Shown: positions 27,742-37,096 of the stretch, piece by piece
Numbering within the stretch: the stretch's first letter is position 1
Layout of the letters: each line of letters opens with the position of its first letter
Assembly (NCBI GenBank): GCA_028285345.1
Contig: JANQPT010000008.1
Coordinates: 38,755-102,754, forward strand
Origin: Planctomycetales bacterium
GTDB lineage: Bacteria > Planctomycetota > Planctomycetia > Planctomycetales > Planctomycetaceae
Direction of reading: 5' to 3'
Length of the DNA stretch: 64,000 nucleotides
The notes under the pieces: generated by a model
Told to the model about the DNA's origin: nothing
Seen by the model: the letters and a program-made list of their open reading frames with translations, nothing else
The model's database searches: none
Made by a program: the position numbers and the translations under genes

Positions 27742-29541
27742 TCAAACGACCGAGCGCAGTTCACGGAAGTTTAGGCGTGGGTTGTATTTGTCGACCAGGC
27801 AGCTTTGCCAGGCGAGCATTTCCGCGGGGGCGGTCGTCGTGGAAAAGGTTTGGATGTGCAACTCTTGCGCATAGGCGGCCCAGTTTTTGCGCGTGGCGGC
27901 GCGGCCGAATTGGCACTCGAGGCGCGTGCGCAGATTGAGAGTTTCACCCACGTACAACCGGTTGCGCGGGCTGCCGGTGATTACGTAGGCGGCCGAGTGC
28001 GCGGGAACGTTTTGCCCCAAAAACTCCTCGATCGGCAACAGCTTCGACAGTCGACGCGGCGGCTCCAACACGGAGCCGCGGGTTCGGGCGGTCTTGGCTT
28101 GCTTGCGAAGTTTTAGCGCCGCCCAACGGTATTGCCAGGACTCATGGCCCGGCGCGAACCGGCGGGCGACCTCATCGAACTGTTCTGCCAATTGAGGATC
28201 ACATAGAATCTCGTCGAGACTCCCTGCCGCACGTTCATCCAAGAGATGCTCCAGCGCGATTTCGCTGGCAAACAGATAGCTATCGCAGTCAGCCCAGGAA
28301 AGGTGCGTGGGCTGTACGGTGGGGATGTGCGACAGCTTTCCCGCTTTGCGGAGGCGGAAGAGGATCTGATTCCACAGATGCGGACTACCGAACAAGCCTA
28401 AGTTTCGGCAGGCGTCGGCGAAGGCCGTATTCAAATCGGGATCGGCCACAACACGATCGGCGGAGAATCCGTCGTGCGCTTGACGAAAAGCCTCAGCAAC
28501 TCCTAATTCCGTTAATTGCACCTGCGCGTCGCTGTAGCGTTGCTCGGTTTCACTTCGATGCCGCGCGGCAGAATCATTGCGGCGGCCTCGTTTGGTCGGC
28601 GGGGCGCTGGCGAGCGGCTCGTCCGCACCGTCGAGCCGGTCGCCGACGCGAATGCCCTCTAAACGGGCTTGGCCGTGCTTGGCGTACTCGTCGGAGAGCT
28701 CAAAACCTAAATACCGGCGGCCCAACTTCTTGGCGACGGCCAAGGTTGTGGCGCTGCCAGAGAAGGGATCGACGACGAGCTCGTTTACGTCAGAACAAAT
28801 GCGGATGATGCGACCCAACAACTGTTCGGGCATTTGGCAGCCGTGAAACCCTGCCCGCTCTTTGAAGGTTCCCGCGACGCGCGGAAAGTACCAGGTGTCT
28901 TCATCCGCCTTGAAGCGGTCGGCCAAGTCCTGCGGGCGGAGCGTCCAGGTGTTGTCGGCATCCGACAGGTCCGCAAATTCCGACAGGCTCCATTTTTCCT
29001 CGTCGGGCGTCAGTTCCCCCGTCATGTCGGCGGGGCGGATGATCCAAGTGTCATCCGGCAACCGCCCGCGAGAATTGGCGCGCTTGTCGTTGTAGACCAG
29101 TTGCCGGGCCGACGGAATTCGGTTCGCCGGTTCGTCGGAAAGAAACGTGAAGTTTTCCGGGTCCTTCACAAAGTGAAACAGATGCGCGTGCGAGCGGCTG
29201 AATTTCTTGGTGCAATTCACGCCGAAGGTGTAATACCAGATCACCCAGCTGCGGCAATGAAAGCCGATGTCCTGGGCGGCCAATTTCAATTCGGCGGCGT
29301 ATTCATCGCCGATTGCCAGCCAGAACGTGCCGTCCGGTTTGAGGAGGCGGTGCACGGCGGCGATCCAGCGGCGGGACCAGTCGAGATATTGATCAGATTC
29401 GACCGAGTCCTGGTAGACATCGTACTCATAGCCGATATTGAACGGGGGGTCGGCGAATGCCAGGTCGACGCTGCCGGCTGGCAACGCATTCATACCCGCG
29501 ATGCAATCCCCCTGCACGATGGTGTTGATCTTGTCGTCCAT
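27742..29541 (-). CDS. DNA methyltransferase fused to a C-terminal GIY-YIG domain
   Basis: 599 residues. The order DPPF (31-34) first and [14 protein letters not shown] (257-270) later, then [13 protein letters not shown], is that of beta-class amino-methyltransferases (N6-adenine or N4-cytosine). Between them, three short repeats of the type DxTWxxRP (about 163, 196 and 214) lie in the presumed target-recognition insert. After a 200-residue linker, residues 517-595 resemble a GIY-YIG domain: [20 protein letters not shown], and a C-terminal [10 protein letters not shown]. The position of the usual catalytic Glu appears to be Gln579, so cleavage is uncertain. No separate restriction gene is adjacent. 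Confidence 0.85.
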   Translation of the reverse strand: MDDKINTIVQGDCIAGMNALPAGSVDLAFADPPFNIGYEYDVYQDSVESDQYLDWSRRWIAAVHRLLKPDGTFWLAIGDEYAAELKLAAQDIGFHCRSWVIWYYTFGVNCTKKFSRSHAHLFHFVKDPENFTFLSDEPANRIPSARQLVYNDKRANSRGRLPDDTWIIRPADMTGELTPDEEKWSLSEFADLSDADNTWTLRPQDLADRFKADEDTWYFPRVAGTFKERAGFHGCQMPEQLLGRIIRICSDVNELVVDPFSGSATTLAVAKKLGRRYLGFELSDEYAKHGQARLEGIRVGDRLDGADEPLASAPPTKRGRRNDSAARHRSETEQRYSDAQVQLTELGVAEAFRQAHDGFSADRVVADPDLNTAFADACRNLGLFGSPHLWNQILFRLRKAGKLSHIPTVQPTHLSWADCDSYLFASEIALEHLLDERAAGSLDEILCDPQLAEQFDEVARRFAPGHESWQYRWAALKLRKQAKTARTRGSVLEPPRRLSKLLPIEEFLGQNVPAHSAAYVITGSPRNRLYVGETLNLRTRLECQFGRAATRKNWAAYAQELHIQTFSTTTAPAEMLAWQSCLVDKYNPRLNFRELRSVV

Positions 29542-29634
29542 GCCATTTCCGTCCGTGAACTGTTAATGAAGATAACCGCTCTATCATAATGAATCGTGTC
29601 GATTTTGCGACGCTTAGACCCGGAGAGTCGAACG

Positions 29635-30147
29635 ATGTCCGAATCGCCGCACCCCGCGGCTCTGCCAAACGACGAATTGCTCAGCCGGTGCGATTTGACC
29701 CGCAAGCGGGGGAGCGGGCCGGGTGGGCAGCATCGCAATAAGGTTGAGACGGCGGTGGTCATCGAGCACCGGCCGTCCGGTCTTCGGGGCGAGGCCTCCG
29801 AGCGCCGCAGCCAGGCTGAAAACCGCCGCGTGGCCTTGTTTCGATTGCGCGTCAATTTGGCGTTGGGCGTTCGCACTACAGAGCGCGGTTCCGACGAGCC
29901 GAGTCCGCTGTGGAAATCGCGGATTCAAAACCGGCGAATCGTGGTGAACCCCGCTCACGATGACTTTCCCGCGCTCTTGGCGGAGGCTTTGGATCGCGTC
30001 ACGGCCTGTTCGCAAGACGTCAAACAAGCGGCGGACGAACTCGGCTGCTCCACGTCGCAACTGATTCGATTTTTGAAGCTCGAACCGCGGGCCCTCGAGC
30101 AGGTCAACTCGCGCCGCGTCGAATTGGGGCTGCGACCGTTGAAATAG
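29635..30147 (+). CDS. Class I release-factor-like GGQ protein (ArfB/RF-1 domain)
   Basis: 170 residues from ATG 29635. The GGQ loop RKRGSGPGGQHRNKVETAVVIEH lies at about 24-46 and gives peptidyl-tRNA hydrolysis on the ribosome. The protein lacks stop-codon recognition domains, so it is related to ArfB/YaeJ or planctomycete RF-H-like proteins. The C-terminal half differs from ArfB: it has a SQAENRR segment and a helix-turn-helix-like ending (KQAADELGCSTSQLIRFLKLEP) instead of the basic tail that enters the mRNA channel. A rescue role is likely but not certain. Confidence 0.85.
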   Translation: MSESPHPAALPNDELLSRCDLTRKRGSGPGGQHRNKVETAVVIEHRPSGLRGEASERRSQAENRRVALFRLRVNLALGVRTTERGSDEPSPLWKSRIQNRRIVVNPAHDDFPALLAEALDRVTACSQDVKQAADELGCSTSQLIRFLKLEPRALEQVNSRRVELGLRPLK

Positions 30148-30313
30148 CCGCTGGCGAAGCAGCGATTAATTCGCGCTGCCAAGTTCTGCCGTGATTCGAT
30201 AGAATGCGGTGGTGCTTTGTCACGGCGGAATCTAGGGAGAATATGCCGGAATCGCCACCGGCTCGTCATGCTCCTCCCTTGATGAGTTCTTAGCGCGATA
30301 TTTAAGCAGATCG

Positions 30314-32002
30314 ATGTCGTATCGAACGTTCAAACGACTGTTGGGCGAGACCAGCCTGGAGCGGAAGTGCCGCTTTCTGTTTGGCGGGGGGCTATTGATC
30401 CTGATCGTAGGCAGTTTTGCGTTCTACGGCAGCCGCACGGAGTCGCTGATTGACGAGCAATTGAAGACGACCGGCCAGATGTTGATTCAGCCGATCATCG
30501 CTTTAAAACACTGGCAAGTGGAGGAACTGACCGGAGCGGTCTCGAAGGAAGAGACTAAGGACTTGGAAGAAGGCATCATGCAGGGCTTCCGCTACGCGAT
30601 TCGGGAGCCGGGAGTGGATTCCGGCCGGCCCAAGGATGCGGAGGGCCACCAAGCGATGGACCGATTGCAGCGGGGGGAGAACGAGATTCTCCGCCACCTT
30701 GAGGCAGACGACCAAGACAACGAAGACCGGTATCAATACTACGGCGCCGTGCGCGCCGCGGCCTCCTGTGTCGAGTGCCATAAAGGCCACCAAGCGGGGG
30801 ATCTATTGGCGATGGTCGAGGTCACGTTTCCCGCAAAGCGGATCGAGAAAAAGAAGGCGGAAAATAATGCCATCCTGCTGGCAACGGCGATTGCGACGGC
30901 GTTTTTGGCGATGGTGGCCGCCTATGCCATCGTGCGGTACGTGATCGTCAAGCCGGTGTTGCACCTCAAGGACGTGAGCGACCAGATCGCACGCGGCAAC
31001 CTCGATCTGCGCGCCGACATCCGCACGGGAGACGAATTTGAGGAACTCAGCCATGCCTTTAACCGCATGTTGCGGCACTTGGTAGCCGTTCAAGAGGAAC
31101 TGCGGCAAGTGAACGGCAGTTTGGATGCCAAGGTCGACGAATTGGCACAGGCCAACATGCGGCTGTTTGAAGTGAACAATCTGAAGAACGACTTCCTGAC
31201 GACGATGAGCCACGAGTTGCGCACGCCGCTCAACAGTATTCTCGGCTTCAGCGACGTACTGGCAGGGTCGTCCAACATCAACGACAAACAGAAACGCTAT
31301 TTGCAGAATATCCAGACCTCCGGCAAAGATCTGCTGACGATGATCAACGACATCCTCGATTTGGCCAAGATCGAGAGCGGAAAAATGGAGGTGCGGCTGA
31401 CGGAGTTCGACGTCAGCGAATCGGTCGAGCATCTAGTGGGCATGCTCAGCCCGCAGGCGGAAAAGAAGAATATCGATCTCAGCTGGGAGGTCGATCCCGA
31501 GTTGCCGTTGCTCAGACAGGATGAAGGCAAGCTGCGGCAGATTATTTACAACTTGCTCTCAAACGCGATTAAGTTCACGCCCGAAGGGGGGCGTGTGCAG
31601 ATTGCGGCCGTTGCCGATGATGATCAAATGGAATTGATCGTTGACGATACAGGCGTGGGGATTCCCTTGGAGGACCAGGAGACGATCTTCGAGAAATTCC
31701 GCCAGGGCAACACGACACCGGGCGGGAATAATGCGCTGACCCGAGAATTTGCTGGGACGGGATTGGGCCTCTCGATCGTCAAGGAACTGTCCAAACTGCT
31801 CGGCGGCGAAGTCTCGCTGCAGAGTGAGTTGGGTAAGGGAAGCCGGTTTGTAGTGTGTGTTCCGGTCTATCTGGCGGAACAGCAACCGCAGCTCGACAAT
31901 TCTCTGGCACAGCAGGCGATCGATCTGAGCAATCTTCGCCGTATCGATTACGGCTTGCTGGAAATCGCCGGCCGGGACGCATCCGGTTCCGACGAGTCTT
32001 AG
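30314..32002 (+). CDS. Membrane sensor histidine kinase with haem-motif DUF3365 sensor
   Basis: 562 residues. Membrane helices lie at about 24-41 and 191-212, enclosing an external sensor of the DUF3365/Tll0287 type with a CVECH haem-attachment motif near residue 153. A HAMP domain follows, with a short coiled coil. The HisKA box has the phospho-acceptor His300 in MSHELRTPLNSILGF. The ATPase shows NLLSNAIKFTPEGG, DDTGVGIP and GTGLGLSIVKEL. No response regulator is adjacent. A c-type haem sensor suggests redox or gas sensing; this is inferred from the motif. Confidence 0.92.
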   Translation: MSYRTFKRLLGETSLERKCRFLFGGGLLILIVGSFAFYGSRTESLIDEQLKTTGQMLIQPIIALKHWQVEELTGAVSKEETKDLEEGIMQGFRYAIREPGVDSGRPKDAEGHQAMDRLQRGENEILRHLEADDQDNEDRYQYYGAVRAAASCVECHKGHQAGDLLAMVEVTFPAKRIEKKKAENNAILLATAIATAFLAMVAAYAIVRYVIVKPVLHLKDVSDQIARGNLDLRADIRTGDEFEELSHAFNRMLRHLVAVQEELRQVNGSLDAKVDELAQANMRLFEVNNLKNDFLTTMSHELRTPLNSILGFSDVLAGSSNINDKQKRYLQNIQTSGKDLLTMINDILDLAKIESGKMEVRLTEFDVSESVEHLVGMLSPQAEKKNIDLSWEVDPELPLLRQDEGKLRQIIYNLLSNAIKFTPEGGRVQIAAVADDDQMELIVDDTGVGIPLEDQETIFEKFRQGNTTPGGNNALTREFAGTGLGLSIVKELSKLLGGEVSLQSELGKGSRFVVCVPVYLAEQQPQLDNSLAQQAIDLSNLRRIDYGLLEIAGRDASGSDES

Positions 32003-32165
32003 TCGCCCGTCGAGTTGCGGTGGAAATGGGGGGCGTGCGTCCATGCTGTTGATGTTCGGCCGGACGAGCGATTTCTTTCGCTGTTAGGTTGTGTCGGCGT
32101 GCCTCTTTTGAGACGTTGCAGAAACGAGAAATGTTGCAGAGAAACTTTTGCTTGCTGAGGAATCT

Positions 32166-32966
32166 ATGTCACAGCGAATTAAGATCGGAGTCAACGGGGC
32201 TGCAGGACGGATGGGGCGGCGGATTACGGCACTGGCCCATGCAGATGCCGAGCTGGAAGTCACGGCCGCGTTAGAACACGCCTCCTGCCCCCATTTGGGA
32301 GAGGATGCCGGTGAGTTGGCGGGCGTCGGCACATTGGGAGTGCCGCTGACGAGTGAGTTGGGGCCGCGAGTCGACGTGATGATCGATTTTTCGCTTCCGG
32401 ACGGTTTGGTCGCCGCGGCACAGATTTGCGGAGACCGCGAGATTCCTCTGGTAGCGGCGACGACCGGCCTAACCGACGATCAGCTGGAAAAAGTGCTGTC
32501 GATCGCCCACACGACGCCGTTATTGCTGGCGCCGAATATGAGCGTGGCTGTCAATTTGACGATGAAACTTGCCCGCGAAGCGGCCCGCGTCTTAAAAGCC
32601 GTTCCCAGCGGCGTCGACGTCGAGGTGATTGAGCGGCACCACCGTTACAAGGAAGACGCTCCCAGCGGCACGGCGCTGAAGTTCGGCGAGATCATCTCTG
32701 AGGAAATGGGGCAGACCGAGCATGTGCACGGCCGCCACGGCCGCACGGGTCAGCGCCCGCAGACTGAGATCGGCTACCATGCGCTGCGGACCGGCGACAA
32801 CGTCGGCGAGCACACGATTGTGTTCGGCATGCTGGGAGAAACGATTGATCTGACCGTCCGCGGGCAGACACGCGACAGCTACGGGTATGGCGCACTGCTC
32901 GCGGCGAAGTTTCTCGTGCAACAATCGCCCGGCAACTACACGATTGAAGAAGCCTTGGGGCTCTAA
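32166..32966 (+). CDS. dapB: 4-hydroxy-tetrahydrodipicolinate reductase
   Basis: 266 residues from ATG 32166. The N-terminal dinucleotide motif is VNGAAGRMGRRI. The active-site segment VDVEVIERHHRYKEDAPSGTALKFGE carries the conserved His-His-x-x-Lys and substrate-binding GT. Near the C-terminus is GEHTIVFGMLGETIDLTVRGQTRDSYGYGAL. It makes tetrahydrodipicolinate for lysine and meso-diaminopimelate. The frame is open a few codons further (32148), without support for that start. Confidence 0.95.
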   Translation: MSQRIKIGVNGAAGRMGRRITALAHADAELEVTAALEHASCPHLGEDAGELAGVGTLGVPLTSELGPRVDVMIDFSLPDGLVAAAQICGDREIPLVAATTGLTDDQLEKVLSIAHTTPLLLAPNMSVAVNLTMKLAREAARVLKAVPSGVDVEVIERHHRYKEDAPSGTALKFGEIISEEMGQTEHVHGRHGRTGQRPQTEIGYHALRTGDNVGEHTIVFGMLGETIDLTVRGQTRDSYGYGALLAAKFLVQQSPGNYTIEEALGL

Positions 32967-33207
32967 GCCGCCCGGTTCGCGGTATCTCTGAATAGACCGC
33001 GCGCCGCGCAACCGTCAAAACCCTCAAGATCGCGAGAAACGTGCGTCGATATCGATCGTATCGAATCGCCCTGCGCAGAGCGGTGCGGGGCGACTATCTT
33101 AAAACCAATCCCAAAACACTTCGGCTGTGCGATGTCACGGGACGACAAGAATCGTCGTCCGGAATGACCGCGAAACAGTCAATCAGTCAGAGCAGGAAGC
33201 TATCGAC

Positions 33208-33756
33208 GTGTCACTTGTGCCGAATTCGACGCCGGGTCGCCAGCGTGCATTGAAGAGGGACGTCCCCGACGCGCCTCGCGCCGACGGTCAAAGTTCCGAG
33301 AGGGCAAAATCGCGTCGATCGGGCCGTTGGCGTCTCCTGACAATTTATGTAGACCGCAGCATGTGGAAATTCAGCCGGTTGAACCGGTGGCAGTGGGCAG
33401 CCGCGATCTGTTGTTGCTGCCTCTGCGTGGTCTTGATCTACCGGGGTTGGCATGGGGGCGCGCAGTCTGGAACGACTCCGGACGAATTGGCCGCAGAACT
33501 CGGCGGACCTGAAGCGGATCTCGGTGCGCCACTGTTGGGAGATGCCGAATCGGACATCGCCCAGATCGAATTTCTCGACGACGAACCCGGAAGTCCTGAT
33601 CCCGCTTTTTTGCCGTTTGAACCATCAGCCGCGGAGGGCGACGAGTCTCAAGCGACGGCCTCAAATCTCCGGCCGTCCGGAGACGGGTCGCCGGCATGGC
33701 TGTTAGGCACCATCGAAGTCGAACCGGCCCGTACTGACGAATCCACGGACCAATGA
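33208..33756 (+). CDS. Single-pass membrane protein, first gene of ParA/ExeA-like operon
   Basis: 182 residues from GTG 33208, preceded by AGGAAG; ATG 33361 is an alternative that would begin just before the helix. A basic N-terminus (about 1-50) leads to one membrane helix near 64-80 containing four adjacent cysteines (AAAICCCCLCVVLIY). An acidic, Pro-rich outer region of about 100 residues follows. No family is recognised. Its stop overlaps the next start (ATGA), so it is translationally coupled to the P-loop-like protein. It may be the membrane anchor of that complex. Confidence 0.6.
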   Translation: MSLVPNSTPGRQRALKRDVPDAPRADGQSSERAKSRRSGRWRLLTIYVDRSMWKFSRLNRWQWAAAICCCCLCVVLIYRGWHGGAQSGTTPDELAAELGGPEADLGAPLLGDAESDIAQIEFLDDEPGSPDPAFLPFEPSAAEGDESQATASNLRPSGDGSPAWLLGTIEVEPARTDESTDQ

Positions 33757-34571
33757 CGGCACTCAATCGCGCGTTTATCGAGGCGTTTCGACGCCGTGCA
33801 GCGGAACCGAGTCCTCAGCCGACGGAGGACTTGGACGTTCACGACGCAGTGGATGATGCGCCGTCAATTGCACTCCCGGCAATCGAGGAGCCACCGACGC
33901 CGACGTGGCAGTGGCCGCCGATCACAGATCAGTTGTTGCGTGACGCCGCACAAGGTTTCGAGCGGCTGGCTGCCGAAATCCAAACGCCCGCAGCGGGCAA
34001 ATCTCCGATCACAGTCGCCTTTGCCGGTCCCCGCCGCGGAACGGGGACGACTTCGGTTCTGCTGACGCTCGCGCGGTGCCTGTCGAATCGTGGGACGCGA
34101 CCGCTGTTGTTGCTGGAGTCCAATGTGGCTCAGCCCGCACTGGATCAATGTCTGACGAATCCGGCGCCGCAACCTGCTGCGGCTGCGGAAGTCGTCGACC
34201 TTGCCGGTGTGGAAATTATCTCGGTTGACGAACAGGGCCTGGCCTTGGCTAATTTGTCGGGCCTCTTCGACGCGGCGACTCCGGGCACAGTTCGTGAACG
34301 ATTGCAGAAGTTCTTTAGTGGAATCAAAGATCGATTCCCAGTCACGGTCATCGACGCGGGCGTCGTCACCGGCGCGATCGCCGACGATGCGCTGTGGACG
34401 GTCCCGGCGGTCGATGTTGCCATCCTGGTCGACCAGACGGCCCAGGATGCTGATGAGCGAAATCGAGCGGTGAAATTTCTGGAACAGCACGCCGGCCAAT
34501 TCCTGGGCGTGATCGAAACATGTGTGCCCCGCACAGCGCGGCAAAGCGATGCCGTTCGCCTGACCGGCTGA
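33753..34571 (+). CDS. ParA/BY-kinase-like protein with degenerate Walker A
   Basis: 272 residues. A Pro/Glu-rich, probably disordered N-terminus of about 60 residues precedes a region resembling the BY-kinase/ParA fold. There, VAFAGPRRGTGTTSVLLTLARCL lies where Walker A is expected, then RPLLLLESNVAQPALDQCL (Walker A'), and PVTVIDAG (Walker B position). The usual GKT/GKS is replaced by GTT, so the catalytic lysine is missing. Such proteins partner with exopolysaccharide chain-length regulators. ATP hydrolysis is doubtful. It is coupled to genes on both sides. Confidence 0.65.
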   Translation: MTALNRAFIEAFRRRAAEPSPQPTEDLDVHDAVDDAPSIALPAIEEPPTPTWQWPPITDQLLRDAAQGFERLAAEIQTPAAGKSPITVAFAGPRRGTGTTSVLLTLARCLSNRGTRPLLLLESNVAQPALDQCLTNPAPQPAAAAEVVDLAGVEIISVDEQGLALANLSGLFDAATPGTVRERLQKFFSGIKDRFPVTVIDAGVVTGAIADDALWTVPAVDVAILVDQTAQDADERNRAVKFLEQHAGQFLGVIETCVPRTARQSDAVRLTG

Positions 34572-34654
34572 CGGAACCGTGACACAACCGGCAAGGCGAG
34601 AGATCTCCGGACTTAAGCAAGAATTCTTCTTCACTGTTGGGTGGAAAGTGTTCT

Positions 34655-35476
34655 ATGTACGAACATCATTGGAATCTGCAAGACAACCCGTTTGAGAACA
34701 ACAGCGATCCCCGGTTCTTTTTCCGTAGCGAAACGCACGAGGCGGCATTGCTCAAGCTGCGCTATCTCATCGAGAACAACAAAGGGGCCGGGATGCTCGT
34801 CGCCGGAACCGGTATGGGGAAAACGTATCTGCTGAACGTGTTGGCCCGCGAATTGCCCGACGTGCATGCCCCGTTTGTGCATATCATGTTTCCGCAAATG
34901 TCGGCCGGCGAATTGTTGTCCTATCTCGCCGTGGAACTCGGAGCCAACGAAGAGCAGATTAGCCGGCTGGCCCTCGACGGTGTCGTGCGGCAGATCCAGC
35001 AACAGCTGCGTACCGCAAATCAGAGCGGGCGCAGGCCGGTGATTGCGATTGATGAAGCGCACGTGATTGAGGATCCCCAGGTCTTCGAAGCCTTGCGGCT
35101 GTTGCTCAATTTTCAGCAGCAGGGAGAAATGAACTTCTCGCTGTTGCTGCTGGCGCAGCGGAGTTTGCTCAGCCGCATTCGCCGATTGGATCAACTGGAG
35201 GACCGGTTGACGGTCAACTGTCTGTTGCAGCCGTTTACGTTCGACGAGACGAAGGCGTACATGACACACCGTCTGCAAACCGCCGGCGCTACCGATCCGG
35301 TGTTCGATCCTGAAGCACTGGAGACGTTGTACGAAGAATCGGGCGGCGTGCCGCGCAAAATCAACCGGCTCGCGGATCTGTCGCTGCTGGTGGGATACGC
35401 TGATGATTCCCGGGAGATCTCGCGAGCCCAAGCGCAGGCGGTCGTTGAGGAAGTCGCGGGGATCGTGTCGTATTAA
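34655..35476 (+). CDS. ExeA/GspA-like AAA ATPase
   Basis: 273 residues from ATG 34655; a TTG six codons upstream is less likely. The opening MYEHHWNLQDNPFENNSDPRFFF is the typical ExeA start. Walker A is AGTGMGKTYLL (about 50-60), Walker B is PVIAIDEAHVI (about 132-142), and RKINRLADLSLLVGYA near the C-terminus is the sensor region. ExeA-like ATPases serve type II secretion or exopolysaccharide assembly. Here it follows, on the same strand, a degenerate ParA-like protein and a membrane protein, so a cell-envelope role is likely. Confidence 0.88.
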   Translation: MYEHHWNLQDNPFENNSDPRFFFRSETHEAALLKLRYLIENNKGAGMLVAGTGMGKTYLLNVLARELPDVHAPFVHIMFPQMSAGELLSYLAVELGANEEQISRLALDGVVRQIQQQLRTANQSGRRPVIAIDEAHVIEDPQVFEALRLLLNFQQQGEMNFSLLLLAQRSLLSRIRRLDQLEDRLTVNCLLQPFTFDETKAYMTHRLQTAGATDPVFDPEALETLYEESGGVPRKINRLADLSLLVGYADDSREISRAQAQAVVEEVAGIVSY

Positions 35477-35541
35477 CTCGGTGCGGCAGATGACGCCTCG
35501 ATGTCCGCTCGTTGCTCACTGGTGACGAGCGGAGGATGCGA

Positions 35542-36885
35542 TTACGATTTCGTTGCTGCGGCGTCGTTCGGAAAACTGCGGTCGACGATTGCCGCTCCGA
35601 CCGAATCTCCGAAAGCATTGACCGCCGTGCGGAAGCGATCCAACAGCCAGTCGACCGGTAGAATCAGGCCGACGAGCGGCAGCGGCAATCCGACGGCGTT
35701 GAGCACAATCAGCAAAGTGATCAGGCCCGCCTCGGGAATCCCCGCCGCGCCGACCGCCGCCAAGGTTGCTGTAATCGCGATCGTCATCTGGTCGACGAAT
35801 GTCAGATCAAACGTGGGGTCGACCGCGGAGTATGCGTTGGCGATGAAGATTGCCGCTGCGGCCTCGTAGAGTGCCGTCCCGTCCATATTGATCGTGGCGC
35901 CCAGCGGCAACACAAATTCCGTGCTCCGCCGGGAAACACCCGCCTGCATCTCGGCGCATTCCATGGTGACCGGAAGAGTCGCCGTGGAACTCGCCGTCGA
36001 GAACGCCGTCAGGACGGCTTGGCCCATTTGTAGCAAAAACCGATAGGGGTTGCGCCGCGTGAAAATGTAGAGCAGCAGCGGCAGTGTGACCAAGGAGTGG
36101 AAGGCCAGTCCGGTGAGCACGGTTCCCATATATCCGGCCAATACGCTGGCCAGTTCGCCCACTGTCCCCTCTGCCTTGGCCTTGCCGAACCGTGAAGTCA
36201 CCAGGCAGAAGATGCCGATTGGCGCCACTTTCATCAACAACATGATGAAACTCATGAGCGCATCATTGATACTCAACACCAGCGTGGCGATTGTGTCGGC
36301 GCGGTCACCCATCGTGGTCAGCATGCCGGCAAAGATGATGCTGAAGACGATCAGCGGCAACAAATTGACCTCGACCATCGAGCCCAACAGATTGTCGGTG
36401 AATAGCATCAGCACCAACTTTTTGAAGATCAGCCCCAGTGTGACTTCTTGATTGTCGGCCTCCTTTTTGATCTCTTCGGTTGTCTGTTCGACATGCTCGC
36501 GCTCCGCCTCCTGTCGCTCCCTCACAATGTCTGGATCGATCCCAACGCCGGGGTCAAATACGTTGACAATGATCAGCCCTGTGAGAACAGCGAGAATCGT
36601 GGTCGAGAAATAATACAGAATTGCATACCCGCCGGGACGGCCGAGCTTTCGCACGTCACCCAATCCCAGAATGCCGCTCATCACGCTGGCCATTACCAGC
36701 GGCACTACGACCATCTGCAACAAGCGCAAAAAGATCTGGCCGCCCAAATCAAAGTGCATGGCCCACTTAGGCGCGATGTAGGCAAATCCGATCGCTGCGG
36801 CGATCGCGACGACGATCAGTAGTGTGCCGTGGGAAGCGCTATTGTTCGTTTTCGCGGATTGCTCATTGTTCGCCGTAGCCGTCAT
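35542..36885 (-). CDS. Dicarboxylate/amino acid:cation symporter (DAACS family)
   Basis: 447 residues from ATG 36885. The frame is open to 36987 but lacks conserved sequence there. About eight membrane helices and two re-entrant loops are expected. Signatures are FLRLLQMVVVPLVMASVMSGI, the serine-rich AFSTASSTATLPVTMECAE, and FVLPLGATINMDGTALYEAAAAIFIANA. They are followed by DQMTIAITATLAAVGAAGIPEAGLI, which binds Na+ and substrate. A charged loop rich in Glu and Arg (RERQEAEREHVEQTTEEIKKE) at about 130-150 is an insertion. Glutamate, aspartate or C4-dicarboxylates are possible substrates. Confidence 0.93.
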   Translation of the reverse strand: MTATANNEQSAKTNNSASHGTLLIVVAIAAAIGFAYIAPKWAMHFDLGGQIFLRLLQMVVVPLVMASVMSGILGLGDVRKLGRPGGYAILYYFSTTILAVLTGLIIVNVFDPGVGIDPDIVRERQEAEREHVEQTTEEIKKEADNQEVTLGLIFKKLVLMLFTDNLLGSMVEVNLLPLIVFSIIFAGMLTTMGDRADTIATLVLSINDALMSFIMLLMKVAPIGIFCLVTSRFGKAKAEGTVGELASVLAGYMGTVLTGLAFHSLVTLPLLLYIFTRRNPYRFLLQMGQAVLTAFSTASSTATLPVTMECAEMQAGVSRRSTEFVLPLGATINMDGTALYEAAAAIFIANAYSAVDPTFDLTFVDQMTIAITATLAAVGAAGIPEAGLITLLIVLNAVGLPLPLVGLILPVDWLLDRFRTAVNAFGDSVGAAIVDRSFPNDAAATKS

Positions 36886-37062
36886 GGTTCCGGGCCTTTC
36901 CAGGGTACAATTTGCCGAGCATACACGACCAGCACTGCGCGCCTGCTGAGTCGATGCCCGGTGGGACTCCGCGAATCTCACCCACATTACGCAGGCGAAT
37001 TGTCTTCAGCAAGTCCGCCGCCGGAAGCACCGCCCCATTTTTTGATCTCGCAAAACCGGTCG
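36886..37062. other. Intergenic region before a strong promoter
   Basis: No gene seen. This joins the symporter start (minus strand) to the near-consensus promoter at 37063. It may contain the symporter promoter, which was not identified. Confidence 0.3.
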
Positions 37063-37090
37063 TTGACATGCGGTCGATCACCGGTACAAT
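37063..37090 (+). promoter_or_regulatory. Near-consensus sigma70 promoter
   Basis: TTGACA (37063-37068), a 16-base spacer and TACAAT (37085-37090) form the strongest promoter match noticed in the window. Transcription would begin near 37097. No protein start with coding support follows for about 470 bases, so it probably drives a structured RNA. Confidence 0.7.
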
Positions 37091-37096
37091 GAATTC

